The notes beneath the pieces were generated by a model. The model searched no databases, had not been told where the DNA came from, and was given only the letters and a program-made list of their open reading frames with translations. DNA of 64,000 bases from Cladorhizidae sp. MBARI D1340-BT2 (lineage: Eukaryota > Porifera > Demospongiae > Poecilosclerida > Cladorhizidae), in contig JAQNBH010000002.1 in NCBI GenBank assembly GCA_028752905.1, positions 17,704,430-17,768,429 of the forward strand, given 5' to 3'. The position numbers and the translations under genes are program-made. Shown in pieces: positions 36,885 through 46,599 of this stretch (position 1 is the first letter of the stretch; every line of letters starts with the position of its first letter).

Positions 36885-39137
36885 AGTTGAATTCTCCTGG
36901 GATGATGTCTGACAATGACTTCTTCAATGTCAATGGGTATGTCTTGATGCATGTGAAGTAGAGTCAGGCTTTAGAGACGTTCATTACTCATGCTAGACCT
37001 AAGGACAGTTTTGAGCACTGAAAGATCTCTCAGCAGAGCATGAAGTTACGGGGAGGGTGCAGAGAATAGTAACAAGGGCTTTGATGTTAGGGTAAAAGCT
37101 AGAGATGTGGATCAATGTTGAGAGAGAGTTGAAGGAAGTGAATTTGAACCATGATCTTTCTCTTCAGATTTCCACTTGGTGTACCAGTTGTGGATCTCAC
37201 CGCTGAGAGAAGACACATTTAGTAGGTCTACAGCATATATCTTCCCCACTTTCATCACCACACTGGACACAGTTGCAAGATCTTCTGTTACCAACACTGA
37301 TGGTACCAAGTATAGACCTTGAAAGGCAATTTTTTAATGTGAACTAAACCGCTTGTCAAGCTCAGCAAGAAGATGGTCCAAAATTGGAACTGTGATAGTT
37401 CTTCTAAAGTATTCAGAGGGATTAGATGCTGGTATGCTTGCTCTGTGTTGCTGACGACCACATATCCTGGGCATTGATGGTGTAGTCCCCACCTCATTAC
37501 ACATTTCTGAGATCAGAGTTTCAAACCATCTACTGTGGTAGGAGTCAACATTCTCTCTGACTTGCTTGAGGGATGATATCAAAGTCTTGATCTCAGACAC
37601 TGCCTGAACTATGTCCTTAGCCTCCTCTTGAAGGCTCATTGTGAGGCCCCTGATGTACTGTAGACACTCATTGGTAATCACAAGAGCACTGATGAATTCT
37701 GTTGTTGTTATAGCCAGCAAGAGAGTACTGGCATCTGTCACAGAATCAGGAGACCACATGCAAGAACCTTCAGCTGAAATGCTCTCAAAACAGGCAACAA
37801 TGGAGGAGTGAAGTTTCTTAATATAATCGAAAGCGTCGATGCATTCAATCCATCTTGTCCTTTGAGCTTTACCACATTCGATTCTGGCTAGGTGTTCTTT
37901 ATAGCTTCTTCCAACTTCTTATGACGCTTGGGGTATGCAAAAAAGAAGATGGACAGTTGCTTCACAATAACAATCATGTTACGGACGCTAACTTCTTCGA
38001 ATGAAGCCACAACTGCCAAGTTCAAACAGTGACAAGCACAATCGGTGTAAAGGGCGAGGGGGTACTGCGAAGTTATTCTAGCTGCAGCTCCATTTGTCTT
38101 TCCGGACATGTTGCTAGCTCCGCCATAGGCCTGACCACGCATCTTTGAATGGATCTAGGTGATTTCTGACAAAACCAAGCATCTTGTCAGCCAATGCTTT
38201 GCCAGTAATGCCACTGTCACATTCTAGAAATGTAACGAGATCCTCTCTGATAGAAGCAGTTTCAGGCTCTACATACCTTATGACAATGCAGAGTTGTTCC
38301 TTGTTCGAGCAATCAGTGACCTCATCTGCAATCAAAGTATAGCAAAGACTGTTACGAACTTTTCTTAAATTACGAATGTGGTCACCAAGTATGCTGATCA
38401 ACTGATTCTGAATATCAGGGGATGTGTATGTGGCATTTCTAGCTGCACTCTGAAGGTGATCCCTCAAGATCGTGTCTCTAGCTGAGATACGGAAGTTGAG
38501 CAAAGCACAAAAGTTGCCATGGTTTGTGCTTGCTGCTTGTACATCTTCCATATCAGTGCCACTATAATGACCACGGAGAGCAATGTTCTGCCGACCACAC
38601 AAGACAATTATCTCTATGATAGAGCAGAGCTTTTTCTGTTGTTCTGGATTGTTCCTTCTCTCAGTTGAATTAACACACTCTCTCGCTTACCACTCATCCT
38701 CTCTATGAAAGCATCACAGGCAGCAATGGCATCTTTGTGGTACTCTTTAGCTGCATGGAGATCACACACTTCATACATTTTCTTGAAGTTGCTAAATGCT
38801 GTCTCTCCTTTCCCTTTCCGTACATCTATGCTCCTAGCAAAGAGCACACAAAGAAGACAGTACCCACCATTTTTTTTGCCAACTGTAAGTCAACCAGCTG
38901 TACTTACCGATGTAGAAAGCCACGACCACCTTCACATGGAAACTTGTAATCAATATCAGGAGTGAAGTGGTCACAGCAGAAGTTGTACTTTTCATGTTTG
39001 GTCAAAGAACTTCTTCTCTTGGCCAAGTAAGCTACATCTATATTAACTACTGATACATCAGGCTCCTGCTCAATACGAGGATGCTTTGGGAATGGGAAGA
39101 GTATCACTGCTCTGATCAGATTCCAAGTTATATTCAA
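36885..39137 (-). pseudogene. hAT transposase 2 with TTF-type zinc finger, fragmented
   Basis: Reading down from 39137: FCCDHFTPDIDYKFPCEGGR and YCLLCVLFAR form the TTF-type finger; GNFCALLNFRISARDTILRD and YTLIADEVTDCSNKEQLCIV form the DUF4371-like catalytic start with the acidic residue; GQAYGGASNMSGKTNGAAAR and YTDCACHCLNLAVVASFEEV follow near 38100-38000; and near 37070 FSVLKTVLRSSMSNERL and DIPIDIEEVI mark the dimerisation region. The parts lie in several frames. This lineage is distinct from hAT 1, so two invasions occurred. Confidence 0.82.
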
Positions 39138-39186
39138 AGAATGGTATAATAGAGGAGGTGGCTGTGGTCTCTACTTCAGAAGTTGA

Positions 39187-39476
39187 GGGACTGGGTGATT
39201 CAGGGACCACTGTATTACTGTATGTGTACATGGTGGCTGTGATGTCTACTTACGCTCTCACTCAAATCCCGCCACAGAGTAGCACGGGATCGGCCGACGA
39301 TGCACCCCCACCGAGGGAAGGCTCTCGCCACAGCAGGCCAGAAAGCCTGCCTCTGCTTTCAATGGGCCTTCAGGTTTGCCGCCCAAAGACTCGCATGTGT
39401 GTTGCATTCCTTGGTCCGTGTTTCAAGATGGGTCGGATGCAGGGACTGGGTGATTCAGGAACCACTGTATTACTGT
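39187..39476. repeat. Duplicated unit split by rRNA-like DNA
   Basis: GGGACTGGGTGATTCAGG and CCACTGTATTACTGT occur at 39187-39221 and again at 39442-39476 with one difference. GGTGGCTGTG and TCTACTT are also repeated, before each copy. A unit of about 70 bp was duplicated, and the second copy is interrupted by the 28S fragment. Confidence 0.8.
39252..39440 (-). rRNA. 28S rRNA fragment (partial, displaced)
   Basis: Read on the minus strand, the stretch contains GACCCATCTTGAAACACGGA then CCAAGGA, followed by GCGAGTCTTTGGG, CAAACCTGAAGGCCC, and near the other end CATCGTCGGCCGATCCCGTG and GGATTTGAGTGAGAGCGT. This is the core next to the D2 expansion of large-subunit rRNA, which normally reads GACCCGTCTTGAAACACGGA. 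Only about 190 bp are present, so it is a non-functional displaced copy inside hAT 2. The variable part looks demosponge-like from memory. It could be an rRNA retrocopy, a 28S-derived SINE or repair filler. Confidence 0.85.
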
Positions 39477-39479
39477 TGT

Positions 39480-39815
39480 GTATATACATGCATATATTTT
39501 TGTTCATAATTTTGATTGTAGCTATTATGAATGTATTTTTTATTGTAGCTATTATGAATGTATTTTTATTGTAGCTATTGTGATTTGATTGTAGCTATTA
39601 TGAATGTATTTTTATTGTCTATTGTGAATGTATTTTTATTGTAGCTATTGTGAATGTATTTTTATTGTAGCTATATATGTATTTTTATTGTATATAGCTA
39701 TTGTTTATTGTAGCTATATTGAATGTATTTTTATTGGCTATTGTGAATGTATTTTTATTGTAGCTATTGTGAATGTAGCTATTGTGAATGTATTTTTATT
39801 GTAATCATCATTTAC
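39480..39815. repeat. AT-rich minisatellite, about 25-bp unit
   Basis: About eleven irregular copies of TGAATGTATTTTTATTGTAG followed by CTATTG. It lies between the 28S fragment and the right end of hAT 2. Confidence 0.85.
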
Positions 39816-40216
39816 CTCTAATCATCAGGTGGTCTTGAAACTTTCTTGAAGAATCTATACAGTGTTTGAGACATCTCATGTAGGCTTCTTAGCTAGCTGT
39901 TAGGCTCCACGAGGTTGCAATAATAGCATAGCTGTGGTCAACTTGGAACAGCCACACCCAACCTTTTTGCAATTGACCTCCGAACTCAAAAGTGTATGAG
40001 CTCGAAGAGTACGAGCTTTAATTAGTGAAGTAAAACTTGTTGAGAAAGAAATAGCTTTATAATCAGCTTTTTTACAATCTTTGGCAGCATTAAGTCATCA
40101 ATACAATTTTCTGGATAAACAATACTTTAGCTAACTCATAATTTTTTGGTCTTTCTTTTTCTGGAAAAAAGGGGGGGGGGCATTTCCCCCCTTTGCCCCC
40201 CTCTGGCTATGCCCTT

Positions 40217-41293
40217 GACCATGGTAGTCCTCCATCCATCTTTGCAGCAGAAGGGGACGTCATCACCCTTACATGTGCAATGTTTTTGTAGTAGGAAAAA
40301 TCCAAGGCCATCCTTAGACCAATCTGTAGATAGGCATGTCTTTCTGCCCTTGTCAAAGATTTGTACACCGTGTTTGATTGCCTCAACAATGTTTTCTTTT
40401 GACTTGTCAAATATTTGCTGCAGTTGAGAATCCCAATAGAACGGTGTTTTTGGTTTCAGGAGATCTCTAAATGGCCGCATTTTGTCTGTCATTGATGCGT
40501 AGTAGCTGACCTGGTTTATTTAGCCAAACCATGATCTGACATCTGTGATATTCTCAAGGGTGTTGGAAATTTTCGTATGGCATCAAGTATTTAGAGCACG
40601 GTTTGGATGAGACATTGTAATTTCAAAACCTGCAAATTAAACCACATCTAGAGTGAAGTTGAACTTGGCGGGGTTGAGTATAATGCCATTTCGTCCACAC
40701 AGTTCTAGCCATTTGCATGCCTGATAGAAGCTCTGCTCTATGGTGTCAGCCCACATCCATGTATCATCGATGCATTTGGTCTTATGTGGGAAATCTGACA
40801 CGATCTCATCAAACCGTCTGGTATAACCATCTCCTGCTGCGAAGTAACCTTGGGGGGTGTTGCGATATCTGTAACGGCCCCATAGTGTTATGAATGTTGT
40901 AAGGTGCCTGTCACATTCTCTGGTAGGGACGGAATGATACCCATTCCACGTGTCAAATACTGTCTTCTTCTTCTTCATGCTGGGCACAGCTCTGGCTTGA
41001 TGATACGGTGATTGCGTATGATGCGTCTCCCTTGCGCAGTGGGCATTCAGGGACTGAGGGTACACAGTACGTCGTAGTTTGCCGTTCTTTTTCCTGCATA
41101 CATGTACAACCATCCTGTGGCACCACGTGACAGGCTCACCAATAGGGACAGGTTCAATAATGCCAAGGCGTACATCTTGGTCGAGTCCCAATTTGACCTC
41201 CACTTGCCAATGTAATGGTACAGGTATAGGCGTGTGAACCGCCACAGGTCGAGCATTTGGATCAACCATGAGGGATAGCGGTGGTCTTGTCAT
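40217..41293 (-). pseudogene. Gypsy reverse transcriptase and RNase H N-part
   Basis: From 41293 down: PVPLHWQVEVKLGLDQDVRL and GIIEPVPIGEPVTWCHRMVV, the RT catalytic block VFDTWNGYHSVPTRECDRHL, FITLWGRYRYRNTPQGY, and CIDDTWMWAD, which holds the DD pair of the YxDD motif in the form CIDDT seen in this gypsy lineage. A stop and frame change near 40630 precede the thumb. RNase H then starts with STDWSKDGLGFFLLQKH and runs into hAT 2. Confidence 0.85.
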
Positions 41294-41519
41294 CAGGGGT
41301 AATTGACTGTGTGGGCAAGTGTTGAAAGTGCTAGCACTATAATAGTTGAGGATCCTGCCTTTATTTTGTCTGTGTTTTCCTCCGTGGGTGGGAATGGTAT
41401 GGTAGTTGGAAAGGGAGGAGGATTCACTCTCTTGGGGCAGTCACACTCCTTGGCTCTTTGGTTAGGGATTATTGGTGTGTGCTCGAGATTCTGGTTCTTT
41501 GCAGCTGAAGCTATAGCTT

Positions 41520-41900
41520 ACTTGTTGTAGTCAATAACCTCTCCTATCGTCGGGAAACAAGTCGAGATCAGGCCCAAATCAACACAGGCCTCCCTGCTAA
41601 TGTACATGGAATCTGTGTCAGGTGTGACATAACAAACCTGAACGGTCATCGAGACCAGATAATCGCAGGAGGACTGCTCCGATGATGCCAATTGAATTCT
41701 GATTGATGACCGACATTCTGTGTTTGACTGGGATCAAGTCCGATTTTTTAAATCCCAGTCAGTAAATGACCTTGAGGCCAATCAAACAACTTTGACATCC
41801 GGTATCTGCTACTACCAATGTTGGTCCTCCACTTGGGACGGTTCTAAGAAATACTCTAAAATGGGAGTAGTCATCCTTGTTGACCCTTGCCATCACTGTC
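41520..41900 (-). pseudogene. Gypsy aspartic protease
   Basis: On the minus strand near 41820 the sequence reads TLVVADTGCQSCLIGLKVIY. D-T-G is the aspartic protease active site. After a stop, IGAVLLRLSG and then YISREACVDLGLIS near 41590 follow as in related elements. The stop within the domain shows inactivity. Confidence 0.75.
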
Positions 41901-41914
41901 GTTGTTGGCTGTGG

Positions 41915-42950
41915 TCACGAGCGTCGCTGGCTCCACCCCAGATTGTCATCAAAGAGATGATGGACGAGGGTAATAGATTTTATGCGATGATACTTTTCAG
42001 TCTCGATGGTGGCCGTGCAGATTCTCTTGTTCAGTTCAGTTTCTGCTGTCTGCTCAGGTCTTAGCTTTGGCTGCTTGGGTCTCTGTGAGGCATAACATTT
42101 CTTGCAGAATTTGTGAGGTTTTGCCTTGCCGTCACGGCCCAGTGGCCAAATAAATTGTTTCCCACAATTTTTGCATTTAGCACCCTTGTCAGTGAATCTC
42201 GATCTCCTATATTGACGGCTAACCCCATGGGATCCATCGATCATGAGAGAAGCCTGAGAGCGCCGACCTGCCTCTTTTGCCTCAACCAGCTTCACAGTGG
42301 TCTCCATGTCCATGTCCTGGTTCTCGTGTCCAAGGACCTCCTGCTGGATCTCCTGATCAATGAGTCCGCGGATTAGTATATACATCACGGATCATTTGTT
42401 CAGTAAAATGAACATCTGTAGGGGAGTCGCATGAACACTTAGTTGTGAAACAGCAGACGTCGGCCTGACCGCAAAGTCTGGCAGCAAAGTTGCGGACACC
42501 CTCTTCCCTGTCTTGAGGGTTACCCTGTACACCATGGTGTTCTCTTGGCGTACTGCAAGGCCTCTGATGGCAGCTAGGACTGCATCCTCAGTTCTGGTCT
42601 CCAGCTGCTTGTCACTCCTGTGTAGATCCCTGCAGAGCTCACCATCACAGCAGACCAGAACTGAGGATGCAGTCCTAGCTGCCATCAGAGGCCTTGCAGT
42701 ACGCCAAGAGAACACCATGGGTGTACAGGGTAACCCTCAAGACAGGGAAGAGGGTGTCTGTTAAGCTTCTCTGGTTTCGCTGTAGCATTATATTGGTCCC
42801 CGTCGGGAGTACATTACTAGCCTGAATCTGTAGGGAAACAGTAGCAACAGCAGCGAAGGCAACATCAAATTCTTCAGATCGCCAACCGCAGCCTTCAATT
42901 GGGCAGCTAATGTGGGGCATTATTTAGCACCTTTGGACTTGTTACGTTTC
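41915..42950 (-). pseudogene. Gypsy gag region
   Basis: The downstream part contains LIRGLIDQEIQQEVLGHE, a coiled acidic stretch, and a C-x2-C...C-x2-C finger (CKNCGKQF...CKKCYASQ) that takes the place of a CCHC knuckle. The upstream part, starting at about 42920 with MPHISCPIEGCGW, is interrupted by a long inverted repeat. Frames change twice. Confidence 0.7.
42495..42758. repeat. Long inverted repeat inside gypsy gag
   Basis: Arms 42495-42600 and 42652-42758 are complementary over about 106 bases with a single one-base indel, around a 51-bp loop. Both arms encode the same gag segment in opposite directions, so it arose by inverted duplication. Near-perfect identity suggests a recent event, template switching, or an assembly error. 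Confidence 0.93.
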
Positions 42951-43005
42951 TGATGTTCGGTTCTCAGCGCCTGGTTCTTCAGACACCACAGGTCCTTCGT
43001 CATAC

Positions 43006-43196
43006 ACAAAGTCAGTTTTCCTCAATGATTATATTCAAATTGAAAATGACGAAGGATCAAAACAAGACAACAAAGTGCACACAAGGTCAAGGCAACGCTA
43101 GACAATTAATCTATAGTCATGTGAGTCCACTAGTAGTGTACTGACAGTTCAGCAATAACTAAGGTGAGTAACTAAGACATAACCAATATATAACTA
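43006..43196 (-). repeat. 5' LTR of the gypsy element
   Basis: 191 bp matching the repeat at 31235-31428. Gag sequence begins within about 100 bp on the lower-coordinate side. A primer-binding site would be expected just below 43006, but I could not assign a tRNA. Confidence 0.9.
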
Positions 43197-43451
43197 ACAA
43201 TCATCCAACTAAACACAGCCAAGTTGAGCTCCCCAGAACCAAAATCACATTTCCTCTCTGCGGTGGCAGAAAGCTGCTACAGGACTTCAGCAATAAATCA
43301 GGGCACTAGATGAATAACATAATAACTATTTCATTTAGTCAGCTCAAATGGTAGTCTTAATCTCTGCTATATAGCTATGAAAATACTTCTTGCCTTGAAT
43401 AGTTAGAAAACCAGCAGACCTAGAAAGTGTGAACAGGATCTATCATATAAT

Positions 43452-43461
43452 AATTATATAT
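43452..43461 (+). repeat. Target-site duplication, left copy
   Basis: AATTATATAT directly precedes the left terminus GTGACAG of the transposon at 43462 and recurs directly after its right terminus at 45833-45842. Confidence 0.65.
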
Positions 43462-43718
43462 GTGACAGTACACAGGAAAAGGGACGATTTGGGCGAAATG
43501 TGAAGTTTTTAGTTCATACTCAGAAATAGTGCACTGATGCATTATGAAACATGTGGTAAAGGTTTCATTTTCATATTGTACATAATTATAGAGTTATGGT
43601 TAAAAAACCTACTTCCTGTTTACTTCCTCATAGACAGGAAGTGACAGGAAGTGTAACTAATTTCTTTTACTTGGGCATGTGCGCTTTGTATTTCCTTGTT
43701 TGCAAACACCACATGTTA

Positions 43719-44663
43719 CTATGCGTCTCTTTTTTTTACATGGTTTATTTTCTCCAACTTCATCGTAAGAATTAAATCTGAATTCTTGGGAGCACTTGGC
43801 CAAGGGCAAGTTAAATCTTTTGACAAATTGGTCTTGCAGTGAGGGCGTATTTGCTCAAACAAATACCACTGCCATTTCAAATCCAAGCCAGGTATTGTTT
43901 TTTCAGTAGACATCGAATCAAGATTTATCAGACTGATTCCCGGTTTTAGAATTGGTAGCCATTGCTCTGCACTGTCAGAATATTCTTTCAGGCGAATCTC
44001 CCCATAAAAATCATGAGCTGCTTTGAAGTTGTGGAAGGATGTTATATTTGGAATTTGTTTAAAAAACTGACTGAGGAATGATGTCCAGTTGTAAAAGTGA
44101 ACCAGGCGATGTCCATTGGAGTCGTATATCAGCTGAGGAATGTTTTGTCCTTTCAATGAAGATTGCTTTACCAATGTAGCAATTCCTTGGATTGTATCAA
44201 CAGAAGAATGCCTGTAGAGTTTCTTGAACAAGCCAAAAAAACGATCAGGAGAAAACTTAGTATGACCAGTCAGCATGAACGATAATTCAACACTTAAATC
44301 TTGTTTTGTCATGGTGCGCCAGACAAGGTATTGCATGGTACAATTGTTTTTGTTCTGTCCGACACAATTATCTGCTTGAAGCAGGACATCAGACGCTCCA
44401 GAACCATAATTCTCCAAGTAATGGTGCACAAGACTAATAACACAATCAGCACCCTTTCCAGGGTTTTCTTCTTCATTTATGAGGTAGTTTACTTGAACGT
44501 TAGTGCAGTCATTACATACTCCAAACACCCCACACTTCTTTGCAGTCTTGAAGTACTCTGGCCCAGTTTGTTGGCAATCAAATGAGAAATGTACTTGCTG
44601 TGCAAAGTCAAAGGAATAGTGACACGTAAGCGGCTTTCCTCCAGATTGCTGTCTTTGGTCCAA
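43719..44663 (-). CDS. Transposon protein C-terminal half, DUF7869-like
   Basis: The 314-codon frame has KPLTCHYSFDFAQQVHFSFD at the start, GVFGVCNDC and VNYLINEEENPGKGADCVIS, then the signature VLLQADNCVGQNKNNCTMQY, LSFMLTGHTKFSPDRFFGLF, and a long C-tail ending in Lys-rich residues. The block 'ADNCxGQNKN' followed by 'GHTKF.PDR.FG' defines an uncharacterised animal family that I associate with DUF7869. D and N/Q residues in an RNase-H-like layout would suit a transposase, but that is inference. The real start lies upstream: the reading continues from ERIYYNTQIAEKLDQRQQ, just before the listed start, and is shifted by one base at an A6 run near 44700. Confidence 0.7.
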   Translation of the reverse strand: MDQRQQSGGKPLTCHYSFDFAQQVHFSFDCQQTGPEYFKTAKKCGVFGVCNDCTNVQVNYLINEEENPGKGADCVISLVHHYLENYGSGASDVLLQADNCVGQNKNNCTMQYLVWRTMTKQDLSVELSFMLTGHTKFSPDRFFGLFKKLYRHSSVDTIQGIATLVKQSSLKGQNIPQLIYDSNGHRLVHFYNWTSFLSQFFKQIPNITSFHNFKAAHDFYGEIRLKEYSDSAEQWLPILKPGISLINLDSMSTEKTIPGLDLKWQWYLFEQIRPHCKTNLSKDLTCPWPSAPKNSDLILTMKLEKINHVKKRDA

Positions 44664-45626
44664 TTTCTCAGCTATTTGAGTATTGTAATAAATTCGCTCT
44701 TTTTTGCCCTCTGTAGATGTTCCTGATATTCCTCAATTCTTCTTAACTTTTCTTCTTCCGACACACAAAAAAGTTTTGCACAGCCAAGCTTAACTGATGG
44801 CATGTAAAACAGAGATCGCTGCTTGGTGTACTTATTGAAATGAAAGGAAGAAGTAAAGCCCACATGTCATAGAACTTTGACCATCCCACGGTTGAAACGC
44901 ATGTATTACTATTACTACATGCTTCTTGATATTTCCGATAAACAAAAGCTTTTGAATGGTGAGCAGGTAATACAATCACCTTGTTGCGATGCCCAGGTAC
45001 ACGGCCAGGAAGGGGAAGGTCATGGGCTGATGCATAGTTATTTATGAATGCTGTAACTCTCTCTGTATTCTCCAATGTTAACATTGTGTGGCAATCGCTT
45101 GCTATTTCCATGTACACGGTTCACTAATCCATTCATGTCATAGTGCTGAGTAAGATTCCTGAAGCGTTTATCTGATAGACTGTAAATAAATTGAAATGTA
45201 GAATGGCAGATCTTTACTCCATGAATAAAATAATCAGCGTGTGATCGAAATGTCTCCTTTACATTGTTATGACCTTTTGATACTGTTGGTTGCTGTGGTG
45301 TTGTTTTGTGAGCTTGTATCTGTCCCAACACAACTAGGTCCAGCTCATCATGATCTAACTCCATACAACATGTCCTGCATTGTACCATGGTTTCTTTGGT
45401 AAGGTAAGTTGAACATGGGATCTTCTCTGGACCTAGCTCACATCCACAGGTCTCTGATATAAACTTGGAAACAGCAGACACCTCAGAAGCATCTTCCAAA
45501 CTTACATCCAGACTCTGGCCTTGTACTTCTCCTTCCCATGAAGTTGATGCTCTACATAATGTAGAAGGTTCTCCACATACACCAGTATCCTTAATCTCAG
45601 TGTACACAGCTGTAGCTAATTCGAAT
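44664..45626 (-). pseudogene. Transposon protein N-terminal half, two frameshifts
   Basis: In order: a Cys-rich region CGCELGPEKIPCS then QCRTCCMELDHDELDLVVLG, the block FRSHADYFIHGVKICHSTFQ and NLTQHYDMNGLVNRVHGNSK, a PLPGRVPGHRNKVIVLPAHH block, STVGWSKFYDMWALLLPFI, SDLCFTCHQ, and EEKLRRIEEYQEHLQRAKK. The frame changes near 45095 and within a T6 run near 44770. No in-frame ATG is seen between the upstream stop at about 45624 and the first conserved residues, so the true start is lost or lies in another exon. Confidence 0.7.
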
Positions 45627-45832
45627 CAAAGAGAGCGCAACAACTCAATAGCTCTAGCGAAAAAGGTACCAAAATAAAGCCCACTTCCTGCTCTACCTCC
45701 GTGCGCTATTTTTTTATGATGTAAGTGTTTATAATAAGTCAGGAAATTAGTCCAAAGTTCATAACATTTAAAATTGCTTTATCTAAAAATAGAACTTTTG
45801 CCCAAATTGTTCCTTTTCCCGTGGACTGTCAC

Positions 45833-46353
45833 AATTATATATATATGTTACTTCCCTTGCATAACTTGAGTGCATGCACTTATGTATATAGTATATACCA
45901 GAAGACTCCTAATGCATGTGACTATAATACAAGATCTATTGAAAGAATCATTCGTAAGATCCTGGCCAGTCCTCGAAACTCCAGGAGCTTTCAGTACACT
46001 GCAAGTTTGCTGATGTTTGTGCACTAGGAAGACAACAGGGTGTGATCCTGTTACGAGCCGCATTGGTCACACTAACCTATACCACTAAACCTGAAATACC
46101 AGGTTGAAGCGCTCCTCCTCACCCACAACCTTGCACATTAGTTCATAGTCGGCAGAATCTATGGAGCTCTCAAGTTTTAACCACAAGCACGTTTTCCAGA
46201 CTTGACCTGCCCTAAAAATATTTATACAGCATACATACAGAGCGGGGGAAAAACACCAAGATATTGACACAGGCTTTTTAAATGGTTGCCCCAAGGCCAC
46301 TTCACCCCCAAGGCCACTTCACCCCCAAGGCCACTTCACTTGGAGACACGACA
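45833..46353. other. Target duplication copy, then no gene recognised
   Basis: The right target duplication AATTATATAT is at 45833-45842. A fragment of repeat family A in inverted orientation lies at about 46130-46200. Three copies of CCCCAAGGCCACTTCA stand at 46290-46340. No gene was found. Confidence 0.5.
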
Positions 46354-46575
46354 GGGTCATTCCATGTCAAATCAACTGAAAATCTGCCTTCATCTCTCAG
46401 ATTTTTGTAAAATTTTGGGGAATGATTGGGATTCATGAGTAGTAACGGCCAGAGCTAATTGAGCATTTGAATTTCCGAGGTAGTGCTAATTAGCCCAAAG
46501 TTCGTCGGCACGTATCTCATTAATTAAGTGGGTGTGACCAAAAATATTTTCAGTTGATTTGACATGGAATGACCC
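46354..46575. mobile_element. MITE with 30-bp perfect TIRs
   Basis: The first 30 bases, beginning GGGTCATTCCATGTCAAATC, are the exact complement of the last 30. The 222-bp element is flanked by GACA on both sides, a possible 4-bp target duplication. It has no coding capacity and must depend on a transposase elsewhere. Confidence 0.9.
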
Positions 46576-46599
46576 GACAGTAGCCTCCTGAAGCGTCTA

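Larger units (their letters stand above)
36230..40217 (-). mobile_element. hAT transposon 2 (ZMYM1/DUF4371 type), inserted in gypsy RNase H
   Basis: The left end CAGGGGCGTAGCCAGGATTTT begins at 36230. The right end, read inverted from 40217, is CAAGGGCATAGCCAGAGG. CAGGGGCGTAGCCAG is a very common hAT terminus in animals. The gypsy RNase H frame stops at TTMV on one side and resumes at GSRF on the other. A clean 8-bp target duplication is not visible. The element is about 4 kb. G/C homopolymers at 36255-36270, 36380-36400, 36517-36543 and 36747-36762 may be unreliable. The left third is non-coding and the right end carries minisatellites and a 28S fragment. Confidence 0.85.
31235..43196 (-). 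mobile_element. Ty3/gypsy LTR retrotransposon with nested insertions, defective
   Basis: Two direct repeats of about 190 bp, 31235-31428 and 43006-43196, bound the element. They differ at about eight positions by eye, so the insertion is moderately old. Reading on the minus strand: LTR, gag with a zinc knuckle-like segment, aspartic protease, reverse transcriptase, RNase H, integrase zinc finger and core, integrase C-terminal module, polypurine tract, LTR. Two hAT transposons split it, at 36230-40217 in RNase H and at 32367-35051 in the integrase. Without these the element would be about 5.3 kb, a normal gypsy size. Several stops and frame changes in gag and protease make it inactive. No env-like frame was seen. 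Confidence 0.9.
43462..45832 (-). mobile_element. TIR transposon of the ADNC-GQNKN family, copy 1
   Basis: The left end reads GTGACAGTACACAGGAAAAG and the right end, inverted, reads GTGACAGTCCACGGGAAAAG. Similarity continues through ATTTGGGCGAAA, giving a TIR of about 40 bp. The element is 2371 bp and carries a minus-strand protein of roughly 600 codons broken by about three small indels. A 10-bp direct repeat, AATTATATAT, flanks it. A second member, sharing both TIR start and protein, lies at 59680-62666. TIR plus one long protein implies a cut-and-paste DNA transposon. A 9-11 bp duplication is known for Mutator elements, but superfamily placement is open. Confidence 0.8.

Noticed and set aside
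39158..39574. 138-codon plus-strand frame
   Set aside because: Most of it is the antisense of a 28S rRNA fragment and of a duplicated repeat.
42513..42764. 83-codon plus-strand frame matching the minus-strand gag peptide
   Set aside because: It exists only because the gag segment is present as an inverted repeat.
31235..43196. Active retrotransposon or endogenous retrovirus
   Set aside because: The element is split by two transposons, has stops in protease and gag, and shows no env-like frame. It is a dead Ty3/gypsy retrotransposon.
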